A stretch of 16,597 nt of DNA from the NCBI GenBank assembly GCA_002328465.1, contig DCUE01000040.1, forward strand, positions 1 to 16,597, read 5' to 3'. Under the pieces are notes generated by a model that was not told where the DNA came from, did no database searches, and worked only from the letters and a program-made list of their open reading frames with translations. Shown in pieces: positions 7,171-13,980 of the stretch. Each line of letters starts with the position of its first letter. The stretch's first letter is position 1. The stretch is from Candidatus Dojkabacteria bacterium UBA2222. Its GTDB lineage: Bacteria > Patescibacteriota > Dojkabacteria > SC72. The translations under genes were made by a program, and so were the position numbers.

Positions 7171-7698
7171 CTAATAGGTATACTCGTATACCTTTTCTCC
7201 CTCTATTCGTATTGCTTTACCCTCTTTCTTGGGTAGTTCATTTCTAAAGGAGAATACTTTACTACCTTTCTTTAACTCTTTCTTAAATTTTTTATCAAGA
7301 ACCTCCAATATATCACTGGGTAAACAACAGTAAATTACATCATACTCTTTTAGATTTACTTTAAAGAAATCTTCTTCGATGAATTTAACATTACGATTGA
7401 AAGGAGCGGAAATTAGTTTACTAAGTTTAATAAACATTAAAAGAACAGGACTAATTTCATATCCTACGCTTGAGCATTTGTACATTCTATTTGTAGCAAA
7501 CACTACTCTTCCATCACCACATCCTAAGTCAGCAAATTTTTGATCCTTTTTTAGATTAAAGTTTTTTACAACTCCTTTCAGAGCTTTTCTAGGTGTTGTA
7601 TAAAAGGGGGTAAAAAAGTTAAGAATGATAGATACTACGTATGCCAAAATGATTAGCAGTATCAAAAGGTTAATTGCAAGTGCTAAACCGTTTGGCAT
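7171..7698 (-). CDS. Membrane-anchored class I SAM-dependent methyltransferase (FAM173-like)
   Basis: 175 residues. An N-terminal hydrophobic helix (about 5-28) is followed by FYTTPRKAL and a compact Rossmann methyltransferase. Motif I is FADLGCGDGRVVF (55-67), the acidic ribose-binding residue follows in VGYEISP (about 78-84), and a motif IV-like stretch YDVIYCCLPS comes later. The TM-TP-DLGCGDGRVV-GxE layout resembles the FAM173/ATP-synthase-c-subunit lysine methyltransferase group, small enzymes that methylate membrane-associated protein lysines. Substrate assignment is inference only. It starts 36 bp from truB, which runs the other way, and ends about 25 bp before rarA. No Shine-Dalgarno is seen. 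Confidence 0.8.
   Translation of the reverse strand: MPNGLALAINLLILLIILAYVVSIILNFFTPFYTTPRKALKGVVKNFNLKKDQKFADLGCGDGRVVFATNRMYKCSSVGYEISPVLLMFIKLSKLISAPFNRNVKFIEEDFFKVNLKEYDVIYCCLPSDILEVLDKKFKKELKKGSKVFSFRNELPKKEGKAIRIEGEKVYEYTY
7177..7192. repeat. GTATAC inverted repeat upstream of rarA
   Basis: A perfect 16-bp palindrome, GGTATAC-GA-GTATACC, lies in the last codons of the methyltransferase gene. Two further GTATAC sites follow around the rarA start (7148-7153 and near 7136-7141), so four copies of the hexamer bracket the TATAAT box. It could be an operator for rarA, but it also encodes residues VYEYT, so coding constraint or chance is possible. Confidence 0.35.
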
Positions 7699-7704
7699 AT
7701 GAGA

Positions 7705-7729
7705 TAATTAATATGTTAATTAGTATATA
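7705..7729. promoter_or_regulatory. Divergent promoter region of the methyltransferase gene and truB, with 18-bp palindrome
   Basis: The whole spacer between the two divergent starts is 36 bp. It contains a perfect inverted repeat TAATTAA-TATG-TTAATTA (7705-7722). On the plus strand TATATA (7724-7729) lies 5 nt before the truB ATG, a -10 spacing that gives a leaderless mRNA. On the minus strand TATTAA lies about 9 nt before the methyltransferase ATG. The -35 elements are poor on both sides. The palindrome may be an operator or only AT-rich promoter DNA. Confidence 0.4.
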
Positions 7730-7734
7730 CATAT

Positions 7735-8424
7735 ATGATAGACGGAATTTTAATTGTAGACAAGGAGTTGGGTATTACATCGTACGATGTAATTAGAAAA
7801 GTAAAAAAAATTGTAGATAAGGGACAGAAAATTGGTCATGCGGGTACATTAGACCCATTAGCAACAGGTATTCTATTAATTCTCCTTGGTAAAGGAACTA
7901 AGCTATTTAATAGGATGCACTCGTATGAAAAAGTCTATGAGGTTGATGGAGAGTTTGGATTCTCAACTGATACTCAAGATATGGCAGGAGAAGTGGTAAG
8001 TAGAGATAGTAATGGTATAGTCCCATCTATTGAGGAAATTAAAGAAGCTATTGAGAAGAATTTCCTTGGAGAGATATCTCAGCTCCCACCAAATTATTCT
8101 GCAAAAAAGATTAAGGGAGAAAAAGCCTACGATTTAGCAAGAGAGGGAAGAGAGATTAATCTTGAATCTGTTAAGGTTACAATTCATCAATTTGAGATAT
8201 ATGAATATTCATACCCTAGGTTTAAGTGTAAGGTAAGGTGTTCTAGTGGAACATATATTAGAACATTAATTAATGATTTAGGATTAAAGTTAAATACATA
8301 TGCAACTACAACAAAATTAAGGAGAGTATTGATAGGAGATTTTAATGTTAGTGAGGCAGTACCTAGTAAAGATATCATTGAGGAGAATAGAGAGAATGTT
8401 CTTAAAAGAGTAATTAATGTTTAA
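7735..8424 (+). CDS. truB: tRNA pseudouridine-55 synthase TruB
   Basis: Isomerises U55 to pseudouridine in the T-loop of tRNAs. It begins with the family start GILIVDKELGITSYDV and has the catalytic motif GHAGTLDPLATG (34-45) with the nucleophilic Asp at residue 40. Other TruB landmarks are LPPNYSAKKIKGEKAYDLAR and CSSGTYIRTLINDLG. At 229 residues it ends after the catalytic domain and lacks the C-terminal PUA domain of the roughly 310-residue E. coli enzyme. First gene of a two-gene plus-strand unit with rsmI, 10 bp apart. The start follows a -10-like TATATA by 5 nt. Confidence 0.96.
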   Translation: MIDGILIVDKELGITSYDVIRKVKKIVDKGQKIGHAGTLDPLATGILLILLGKGTKLFNRMHSYEKVYEVDGEFGFSTDTQDMAGEVVSRDSNGIVPSIEEIKEAIEKNFLGEISQLPPNYSAKKIKGEKAYDLAREGREINLESVKVTIHQFEIYEYSYPRFKCKVRCSSGTYIRTLINDLGLKLNTYATTTKLRRVLIGDFNVSEAVPSKDIIEENRENVLKRVINV

Positions 8425-8434
8425 ATAAATATTT

Positions 8435-9130
8435 ATGGAGAAAGGAAATCTATATATTGTTGCAACCCCTATTGGTAATTTAGGAGATATAACGTATAGG
8501 GCTGTTGAGATTCTTAAATCTGTTGCATTTGTACTAGCTGAGGATACGAGGGAGAGTATTAAGCTGTTTAGAAAGTATGACATTAATACAAAATTGATAT
8601 CATATAGGGATCAGAATCATGACAAAATGATTGGAAAGATTAAAGAGAAACTTGATATGGGATTAAATTTAGCTTTAGTATCAGATAGTGGAACCCCATT
8701 AATTAGTGACCCTGGTTTTAAATTAGTTAGAGAATTAAGAGAGGAAGAATATTGTATAGAAAGTATACCGGGCCCTTCTGCTCTAATATCTGCTCTTTCT
8801 ATAAGTGGTCTTCCTACAGACAAGTTTACATTTCTTGGATTTCTTCCAAAATCTCTTTCAAAACGAAAGGAGATACTTAATAAATATATTAATCAGGGAA
8901 ATACAATTATAATATATGAATCTCCTAATAGAGTCGTTTCTCTATTAGAATTAATCCATCAATGTAGTCAAGAAAATACTACTGTACTCACAAAGGATTT
9001 AACGAAATTTAGAGAAGAGGTATTTAGTGGCCAAGCCATTGAACTAATATCTTTACTTAAGGGAAAGGATTTCGAGAGTCATCCTCATGGGGAGTTTGTT
9101 GTTCTTACATATCCCTCTTTGAAAAAATAG
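8435..9130 (+). CDS. rsmI: 16S rRNA (cytidine-1402 2'-O)-methyltransferase RsmI
   Basis: Tetrapyrrole-methylase-fold enzyme that methylates the ribose of C1402 in the decoding centre of 16S rRNA. Diagnostic segments are LYIVATPIGNLGDIT (6-20), LAEDTRES (34-41), SDSGTPLISDPG (83-94), and IPGPSALISAL (111-121). At 231 residues it is shorter than the roughly 286-residue E. coli protein and lacks the C-terminal extension. It follows truB by 10 bp and is probably cotranscribed. Its partner RsmH, which modifies the base of the same nucleotide, is encoded at 13981-14868. The last 26 bp overlap the 3' end of tatD on the opposite strand. Confidence 0.96.
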   Translation: MEKGNLYIVATPIGNLGDITYRAVEILKSVAFVLAEDTRESIKLFRKYDINTKLISYRDQNHDKMIGKIKEKLDMGLNLALVSDSGTPLISDPGFKLVRELREEEYCIESIPGPSALISALSISGLPTDKFTFLGFLPKSLSKRKEILNKYINQGNTIIIYESPNRVVSLLELIHQCSQENTTVLTKDLTKFREEVFSGQAIELISLLKGKDFESHPHGEFVVLTYPSLKK

Positions 9131-10007
9131 TAAGGTAATTAATATCAGAGACCTCTTCAACTTTCTCATAGGGCTCATGTATTAATTCTGAAGCTTTCTC
9201 AATAATTTCTTTAATTAATAAAGGTCTTCCATATTTCTTCTCTGAATTTTTCTTTTTTCTTACACTTTGGGTTGGGAGAAATGGACCATCTGTTTCAAAC
9301 AAGACTCTATCTAGGGGAGTAGCTTTGAGAATATCTCTTACATTTTCACCACTTGGATATGTGATTATTGCATTGAAACCAACATACATTCCGAGATCTA
9401 ATATCTTCTGTAACATCTTCTTGTCTCCTGTGTAACTATGAAAAGAACCTCTTAAAGTCCCTTTACCTTCTTTGGCAATAATTGAGAGAGTATCTTTGAC
9501 ACAACTACTGTCTCCATTTACTCCTCTGGCATGGATACTCATAGGTAAATCATGCTTGATTGCCAATATACATAATTTAGTAAATATTCTTCTCTGAACT
9601 TCTTTTAATTCCTCTCTCTGTTTTTCTGTAAATTGATTGTATTCATACATTCCGTAATAATCTAAACCACACTCCCCTATTGCAGTAATGTATTGAATAT
9701 TTTTAATAAATATCTCCTCAAATATATCAAATTGTTTTTGAGCATATTTGAAAAGGTCTAAACCATCTAAGCTGTTTTTTGCTAACCCATCTTCAAATCT
9801 TGAAGGATGAATACCAAGTGCGAAGTCTGTGATATTTGGGAACTTGTTTTGTAATGAGAAATACATCTCGAGAGTATCTTGATAATCAGTTAAGTCTGTT
9901 GTTTGTACTAATATTTTTTTACCATTGGAATCTATAAATTCTTGAATATCGGTTTCGATATTTTCTTTTAAAGGACTCATTGATATGTGTATATGTGAAT
10001 CATGCAT
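9105..10007 (-). CDS. tatD: TatD-family metal-dependent DNase
   Basis: TIM-barrel hydrolase of the TatD family (DNase with 3'-5' exonuclease activity in known members). Counting from a GTG at 10022, the metal-site residues are H10 and H12 (DSHIHI), E117 in GECGLDY, H164 in SIHARG, H195 in FHSY and D245 in ETDGPFL, so the set is complete. I choose the ATG at 10005-10007, five codons inside: it gives MHDSHIH, the usual TatD opening, and a TAAAAT -10 box (10013-10018) sits 5 nt before it. The GTG at 10020-10022 would lie upstream of that transcript. The remaining 300 residues are slightly longer than the typical 260, mostly from inserts around residues 78-110. It runs away from the Cys-rich gene and converges on rsmI with a 26-bp overlap. 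Confidence 0.94.
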   Translation of the reverse strand: MHDSHIHISMSPLKENIETDIQEFIDSNGKKILVQTTDLTDYQDTLEMYFSLQNKFPNITDFALGIHPSRFEDGLAKNSLDGLDLFKYAQKQFDIFEEIFIKNIQYITAIGECGLDYYGMYEYNQFTEKQREELKEVQRRIFTKLCILAIKHDLPMSIHARGVNGDSSCVKDTLSIIAKEGKGTLRGSFHSYTGDKKMLQKILDLGMYVGFNAIITYPSGENVRDILKATPLDRVLFETDGPFLPTQSVRKKKNSEKKYGRPLLIKEIIEKASELIHEPYEKVEEVSDINYLTIFSKRDM

Positions 10008-10012
10008 GAGAT

Positions 10013-10064
10013 ATTTTAACACACAATTGGGGGTTATATCTTTTTTTTTACAATGTGATACAAT
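10013..10064. promoter_or_regulatory. Divergent promoters for tatD (-) and the Cys-rich gene (+)
   Basis: Plus strand: an extended -10 TGATACAAT (10056-10064) 9 nt before the ATG at 10074; the -35 region is poor, as is usual with extended -10 promoters. Minus strand: TAAAAT (10013-10018) 5 nt before the tatD ATG. Both predict leaders of 0-3 nt. A tract of nine T (10041-10049) lies between. Confidence 0.5.
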
Positions 10065-10073
10065 ATTGACGTT

Positions 10074-10751
10074 ATGAAAGGTCGGTGGTACGCCAATTGG
10101 TTGGTAATTATTACAATGTTCTTATTTTTTTCCTCATTGGGAATTTTTGTCATATATATTCAAGATAGCTTGGGTGTTAAGAAATGTGCATATGGAGATG
10201 ATTTAGGAACAAATTGCATATGTAATAGTAATGGAGAGAAGATTTGTGATGAGAGTACATCTCAGGGTATAAATGCAAGTGAATTTACATCTATAAATTT
10301 GTCGTACTCTTTTGATTTTCTTAATGCTATCAACATTAACAACTCTTCATTCCAAGATGTACAGTTTGTAGATATCTCCCATGGCGATAATGTCCTTAAG
10401 ATGATTGTTGAGATAAAGAGTATGTGTAATGAAGATAATATTGTTTCCCCTCAAATTGGGTTTTACAAATTGCATAAAGAAATACTTACACTCTCAATCG
10501 TAAGTAATCTAACAAATAGTTCATTCAGTATACCTTGTATTTCTGAAAACACATTTTCAATAGAAAACTTTACTTCAGAAATAGATAATTCGTTTAAGAT
10601 TCAATACCAAGACGAGTTAGGCGTTGTATATCCTGCAAATAATTGTATATATGAAGGATATATTAGGAATAATGGAGATGTATATAACTCGAAAAATGGT
10701 AGCCTACTTTGTCAGTGTAAAAATGGACAAAATAGTTGTGAGAAGGAGTAA
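10074..10751 (+). CDS. Cysteine-rich exported protein of unknown function
   Basis: 225 residues with a hydrophobic segment at about 8-29 after a short basic start (signal anchor or signal peptide), so the rest is outside the membrane. It has ten cysteines, all after the anchor: 38, 48, 50, 58, 118, 155, 191, 213, 215 and 222. The first and last groups share the pattern C-x(n)-C-x-C-x(6-7)-C (NCICNSNGEKIC and LCQCKNGQNSC) and resemble half of a von Willebrand C / chordin-type module, with YIRNNGDVY before the final CxC. They flank a middle region of about 110 residues that looks beta-rich and carries the remaining pair (118, 155). Inference: a disulfide-stabilised surface or envelope protein. 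I do not recognise the family. Transcribed alone from an extended -10 promoter; its stop is 4 bp from the mraY stop on the other strand. Confidence 0.75.
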   Translation: MKGRWYANWLVIITMFLFFSSLGIFVIYIQDSLGVKKCAYGDDLGTNCICNSNGEKICDESTSQGINASEFTSINLSYSFDFLNAININNSSFQDVQFVDISHGDNVLKMIVEIKSMCNEDNIVSPQIGFYKLHKEILTLSIVSNLTNSSFSIPCISENTFSIENFTSEIDNSFKIQYQDELGVVYPANNCIYEGYIRNNGDVYNSKNGSLLCQCKNGQNSCEKE

Positions 10752-10755
10752 TTTA

Positions 10756-11784
10756 TTATATTAGTCCAACATATATCCCTAAGATACATGCGAATAGAGT
10801 GAATAACCAGAACCTCATTGTTATCTTATATTGTGGCCATCCTACTGCTTGAAAGTGATGATGTATTGGAGCTATTTTAAAGATTCTCTTTTTGAAAAAT
10901 TTCATGCTTAGAATTTGGATTGCACTTGACCCCATTATAACCCAAGTAACTGCAGACATAAGGAAATATGGAAGCAAATTATTAGTTACCAATCCAATAA
11001 AGAAGAGAGAGAAAGCCAAAGGCATAGCTCCTGGTCCACCATTCCAAAATCTTGCAGGGGGTATGTTAAAGTAAAGATCTACTATTAATACACCAAGTGT
11101 GATTGCTAGAAATGGTAAGAAAGCATATTGCTGTTGTACGATTAGGAGAACTGCCATAGAGGCTACAATTATAGTAAAGATACCAACCATTAATCCATCT
11201 AATCCATCTGTTAGCTCTCCTGAGTATATTGCAAACTGACTTATTATTGCAGCTAGAATCAATATAGCTGGCGTAACTGAGAGAGAAATGAAACTACCTA
11301 TTGTTAAAGTATTGAATGAACCAGTGCTATATAGTAGATACATAATCCCAATATTTAATAGGATTGTAATTACAAGTTTCCCTAATCTCCATTCAAATGT
11401 TTCTTGTAAGGCTTTAATTCTCTGATTGTTTTTAAACCCATTAGTAAATACAGCTACATCAATAAGACCCCAAAATCCAAAAAGAAGGAAACCTATTAAA
11501 AGAGGTCTTAGTGCAGGGAACATTGGAGTAAAGAAATATGTAACTAAAGGTACGATAATCCATATGAGAATTCCTCCCATATTTGGAGTTCCATTAGTTT
11601 GGGTACTTTTCATTATTCTCATAAAGATTGAGTTCGTACCATCTCTTGATCCCAATTTTGTTTTCTTAATACCACTAACCTGATTAAACTTATAAAGAAG
11701 TCCAATCATAATGGGTGCAAAAAGCGTTGATATAATGGTAGAGATAAAGAGATACTTTAGGCTTTCTTTTAATATATCAATCAT
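10756..11784 (-). CDS. mraY: MraY-like phospho-MurNAc-pentapeptide transferase, atypical active site
   Basis: Polytopic membrane protein of about ten helices that in the family transfers phospho-MurNAc-pentapeptide to undecaprenyl phosphate (lipid I). Recognised by NGTPNMGG, TDGLDGL (residues 193-199 from the ATG at 11784), the FNxxPAR block and the MraY-specific PIHHHF with GWP and RFW. Key residues differ: the Mg-binding DDxxK is IDVAV, the Asn before LTDGLDGL is Glu, and the Asp of the FMGDxGS loop is Gly (FWNGGPGAM), so it may be altered or use other ligands. An upstream ATG at 11850 adds 22 hydrophilic residues and overlaps ftsI by 35 bp; I prefer 11784 because it places the first helix normally and a TATAAT (11800-11805) lies between the two ATGs. 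Last gene of the minus-strand dcw block. Confidence 0.88.
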   Translation of the reverse strand: MIDILKESLKYLFISTIISTLFAPIMIGLLYKFNQVSGIKKTKLGSRDGTNSIFMRIMKSTQTNGTPNMGGILIWIIVPLVTYFFTPMFPALRPLLIGFLLFGFWGLIDVAVFTNGFKNNQRIKALQETFEWRLGKLVITILLNIGIMYLLYSTGSFNTLTIGSFISLSVTPAILILAAIISQFAIYSGELTDGLDGLMVGIFTIIVASMAVLLIVQQQYAFLPFLAITLGVLIVDLYFNIPPARFWNGGPGAMPLAFSLFFIGLVTNNLLPYFLMSAVTWVIMGSSAIQILSMKFFKKRIFKIAPIHHHFQAVGWPQYKITMRFWLFTLFACILGIYVGLI

Positions 11785-11799
11785 TGTAGTGTAGGCTAA

Positions 11800-11805
11800 A
11801 TTATA
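11800..11805 (-). promoter_or_regulatory. Possible internal promoter for mraY
   Basis: A perfect TATAAT on the minus strand between the ftsI stop and the preferred mraY ATG, 15 nt before it; predicted leader about 9 nt. The -35 position (TAAGAG) is weak. mraY may also be read through from ftsI. Confidence 0.35.
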
Positions 11806-11815
11806 TGAAATTATC

Positions 11816-13660
11816 TCAATTTCTCTTAGAGATTTCCAGGTCATTAACAATATTTAAGAAAATCTCCGTCCAAAGGGGAACAACAGTTCCTGCTGCATAT
11901 TGATCATTCTTGGGTTCTTCTAATCTTGTAAGCATTACCATCTTTGCATTATCTGCTGGAGCAAAACCAATAAAGGTTGTTATAGTTTTATCTTCTTCAT
12001 ATCCCCCCCCATCTTTTTTTGCTACTTGAGCAGTTCCAGTTTTACCTGCAATATAATAGTCTTGTAACTGTCTAATATATTTAATATTTATACCTCCATC
12101 TTCAATAACATGAGTCATCATCTCTGCAACAGAATCTGCGGTTTCTGCAGATATCGGTTCTGACAGTATCTGTGGTTTGAAATTTATTATCTCTTTATCA
12201 TCCGATATAGAGGAGATAATGTAAGGTCTCATCCTTACTCCGTGATTTGCAATTGCACTGATAGCAGAAATTACCTGGAGAGGTGTTGCTGAAATACCCT
12301 GTCCATATGAGGCAGTAATAATATCCAGTCTTGTCCATAGTTCATATGCTCTAAGATAGCTATTACTTTCCTCTTGTAATCCAATTCCAATAAAAGTGCC
12401 TAATCCGAACTCTTTTAATTTTTTGTAAAAATAATCAGTGTCTACCTCTAAAGCAGTTCTTGCAATACATGGGTTACTAGAATTTTTTAACATATCTGCC
12501 AATGTTTGAAGTCCATCAGGTCTTCTATCCCATTGATAAATCTTTCTTCCTTTTAAATCTTGATACTTAGTTACTTCGTATAAATCTAGATATCCAGTAG
12601 GGTCATTACATTTATAATCAGCTGGAACTGAACCAGACTCTAGAGCTATCGCTACTGTGATAGGTTTCTGTACAGAACCATATTCATAAACATCAGCTAC
12701 AGCTAAGTTTTTAAATACCCAAGGATCTGATATTCTCCAATATTCATTTGGATTGTAAGAAGGGTAGTTTGCCATGGAGAGAATCTCCCCAGTTCTTGGA
12801 TCCATTATTATTACACTTCCGCTCTTAGAACCTGTTCTCTCAACATTCTCTTTTAATATTTTTTCAACCTTATTTTGAAGTGACGGCTTAATTGTTAATG
12901 TAAAATCTTTCCCAGATCTGGGCAATACAGGTTCGTACTCTGCTGTTAATATTGTATTTCCTAAAGAATCTTTTTCTTCGTAAGTATATCCCTCTTTCCC
13001 CCTTATATCACCAAAATAGAACCCTTCTATTCCGTACTGCCCTAAATCATTCCCCTCACTATCTTTTCCAATGAAGCCGAGAACATGAGAAGCAAGCTCT
13101 CCGTTAGGATATACTCTTTTCAATGCTCTTTCGAAATATAGTCCAAAACCAGCCCTATTTGTATCTTCATCTCCGAAGATATTTGCCGATGCTAAGGCAA
13201 TCTTTTTTTCTGTGTTAATTCCTTTTACAAGATTAACATAGACAAAATCGTCAGTAATTTTGTCTGCAATTGTACTGTTCTCAACTGCGAGAATTGAAGA
13301 TATTGTTGATATGAAGAGATCTTTCTTACTAAAAAATAGCTCTCTCTCCCTTTCATCTGTACTTAAAGACGCATACACATTCCATATAGGTTGATCAACA
13401 GCCAATATTGTTCCATCGTTTGCTAAAATCATTCCCCTCTCTGCAGTTTGCTTTCCTTTATCAGTATATTGCTGTTTGGCCATTGTAGTAAATTTCTCAG
13501 ATTCTAATACTTGCCAACGAAATGCCTGGATTAAAATGATAAAGCCGAAGATAGTTAAAAGTGCAATAACAAGATTATAGTTATTTCTTTGAATTTTTGC
13601 TCCAACTGAAGATTTTTTCCCCTTATGTTTTGATGAGTGGAGATGATTTAACCTGCTCAT
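11816..13660 (-). CDS. ftsI: Septal peptidoglycan transpeptidase FtsI (class B PBP)
   Basis: Cross-links septal peptidoglycan; 614 residues. A basic cytoplasmic tail (1-27) is followed by one membrane helix (about 29-46), the pedestal/dimerisation domain, and the transpeptidase. The three catalytic motifs are present: SVQK (329-332, nucleophile S329), SSN (394-396) and KTG (540-542). The motif before the nucleophile reads EYGS instead of the common EPGS. It starts by TAATG overlap with the ftsL stop and ends with TGA, the only TGA stop among the complete genes here. An eight-G run on the coding strand (12003-12010) just after a run of seven A encodes part of DGGGY at 550-554, downstream of the KTG motif. 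The dcw position between ftsL and mraY supports FtsI over a sporulation or elongation PBP. Confidence 0.95.
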   Translation of the reverse strand: MSRLNHLHSSKHKGKKSSVGAKIQRNNYNLVIALLTIFGFIILIQAFRWQVLESEKFTTMAKQQYTDKGKQTAERGMILANDGTILAVDQPIWNVYASLSTDERERELFFSKKDLFISTISSILAVENSTIADKITDDFVYVNLVKGINTEKKIALASANIFGDEDTNRAGFGLYFERALKRVYPNGELASHVLGFIGKDSEGNDLGQYGIEGFYFGDIRGKEGYTYEEKDSLGNTILTAEYEPVLPRSGKDFTLTIKPSLQNKVEKILKENVERTGSKSGSVIIMDPRTGEILSMANYPSYNPNEYWRISDPWVFKNLAVADVYEYGSVQKPITVAIALESGSVPADYKCNDPTGYLDLYEVTKYQDLKGRKIYQWDRRPDGLQTLADMLKNSSNPCIARTALEVDTDYFYKKLKEFGLGTFIGIGLQEESNSYLRAYELWTRLDIITASYGQGISATPLQVISAISAIANHGVRMRPYIISSISDDKEIINFKPQILSEPISAETADSVAEMMTHVIEDGGINIKYIRQLQDYYIAGKTGTAQVAKKDGGGYEEDKTITTFIGFAPADNAKMVMLTRLEEPKNDQYAAGTVVPLWTEIFLNIVNDLEISKRN

Positions 13661-13965
13661 TAGTTATTAGCTACTAAGCTAGAATCCTCTATATATACAT
13701 ATGTTTGTAATTTAGCCTGAGACAGATTTAATTTCTTCTCAGATAGATTCTCTATTACCTTAAGAGAGCTGCTCTTTGCTATCTCTTCCGATATTACCCT
13801 ATTCTCTTCTAATAAATGTTCTTTTTCGGTATTTAATGACTCTAACCTTGTTCCCAATGGAGTCAATACAGAGTTAACTACTAATTGGGAAATTGTGAAG
13901 ATGACAAAAGAAAACAGTAACACTTGTGTAAATATTGACCTTTTATTTTTCTCAATAATCTTCAT
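13660..13965 (-). CDS. ftsL: FtsL-like divisome protein
   Basis: 101 residues with the FtsL/DivIC architecture: a short basic cytoplasmic start (1-10), one membrane helix (about 12-33), and a heptad-like coiled coil (about 37-75, leucines and isoleucines at LESLNTEKEHLLEENRVI), then a short C-terminal tail. Sequence identity in this family is low, so the call rests on this layout and on the position between rsmH and ftsI, where ftsL sits in most dcw clusters. In known systems FtsL forms a complex with FtsB/DivIC and activates FtsW-FtsI at the septum. It begins 15 bp after the rsmH stop and its TAA overlaps the ftsI ATG. Confidence 0.8.
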   Translation of the reverse strand: MKIIEKNKRSIFTQVLLFSFVIFTISQLVVNSVLTPLGTRLESLNTEKEHLLEENRVISEEIAKSSSLKVIENLSEKKLNLSQAKLQTYVYIEDSSLVANN

Positions 13966-13980
13966 TGGGCAGTAAAATCT

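Noticed and set aside
8187..8583. Minus-strand frames opposite truB and rsmI
   Set aside because: They mirror conserved genes on the plus strand and show no coherent domain or start context.
10008..10022. GTG start for tatD at 10022
   Set aside because: The ATG five codons inside gives the usual TatD opening and sits 5 nt after a -10 box that would exclude the GTG from the transcript.
11785..11850. Longer mraY start at 11850
   Set aside because: It adds a hydrophilic 22-residue stretch not typical of MraY, overlaps ftsI by 35 bp, and lies upstream of a TATAAT placed just before the shorter start.
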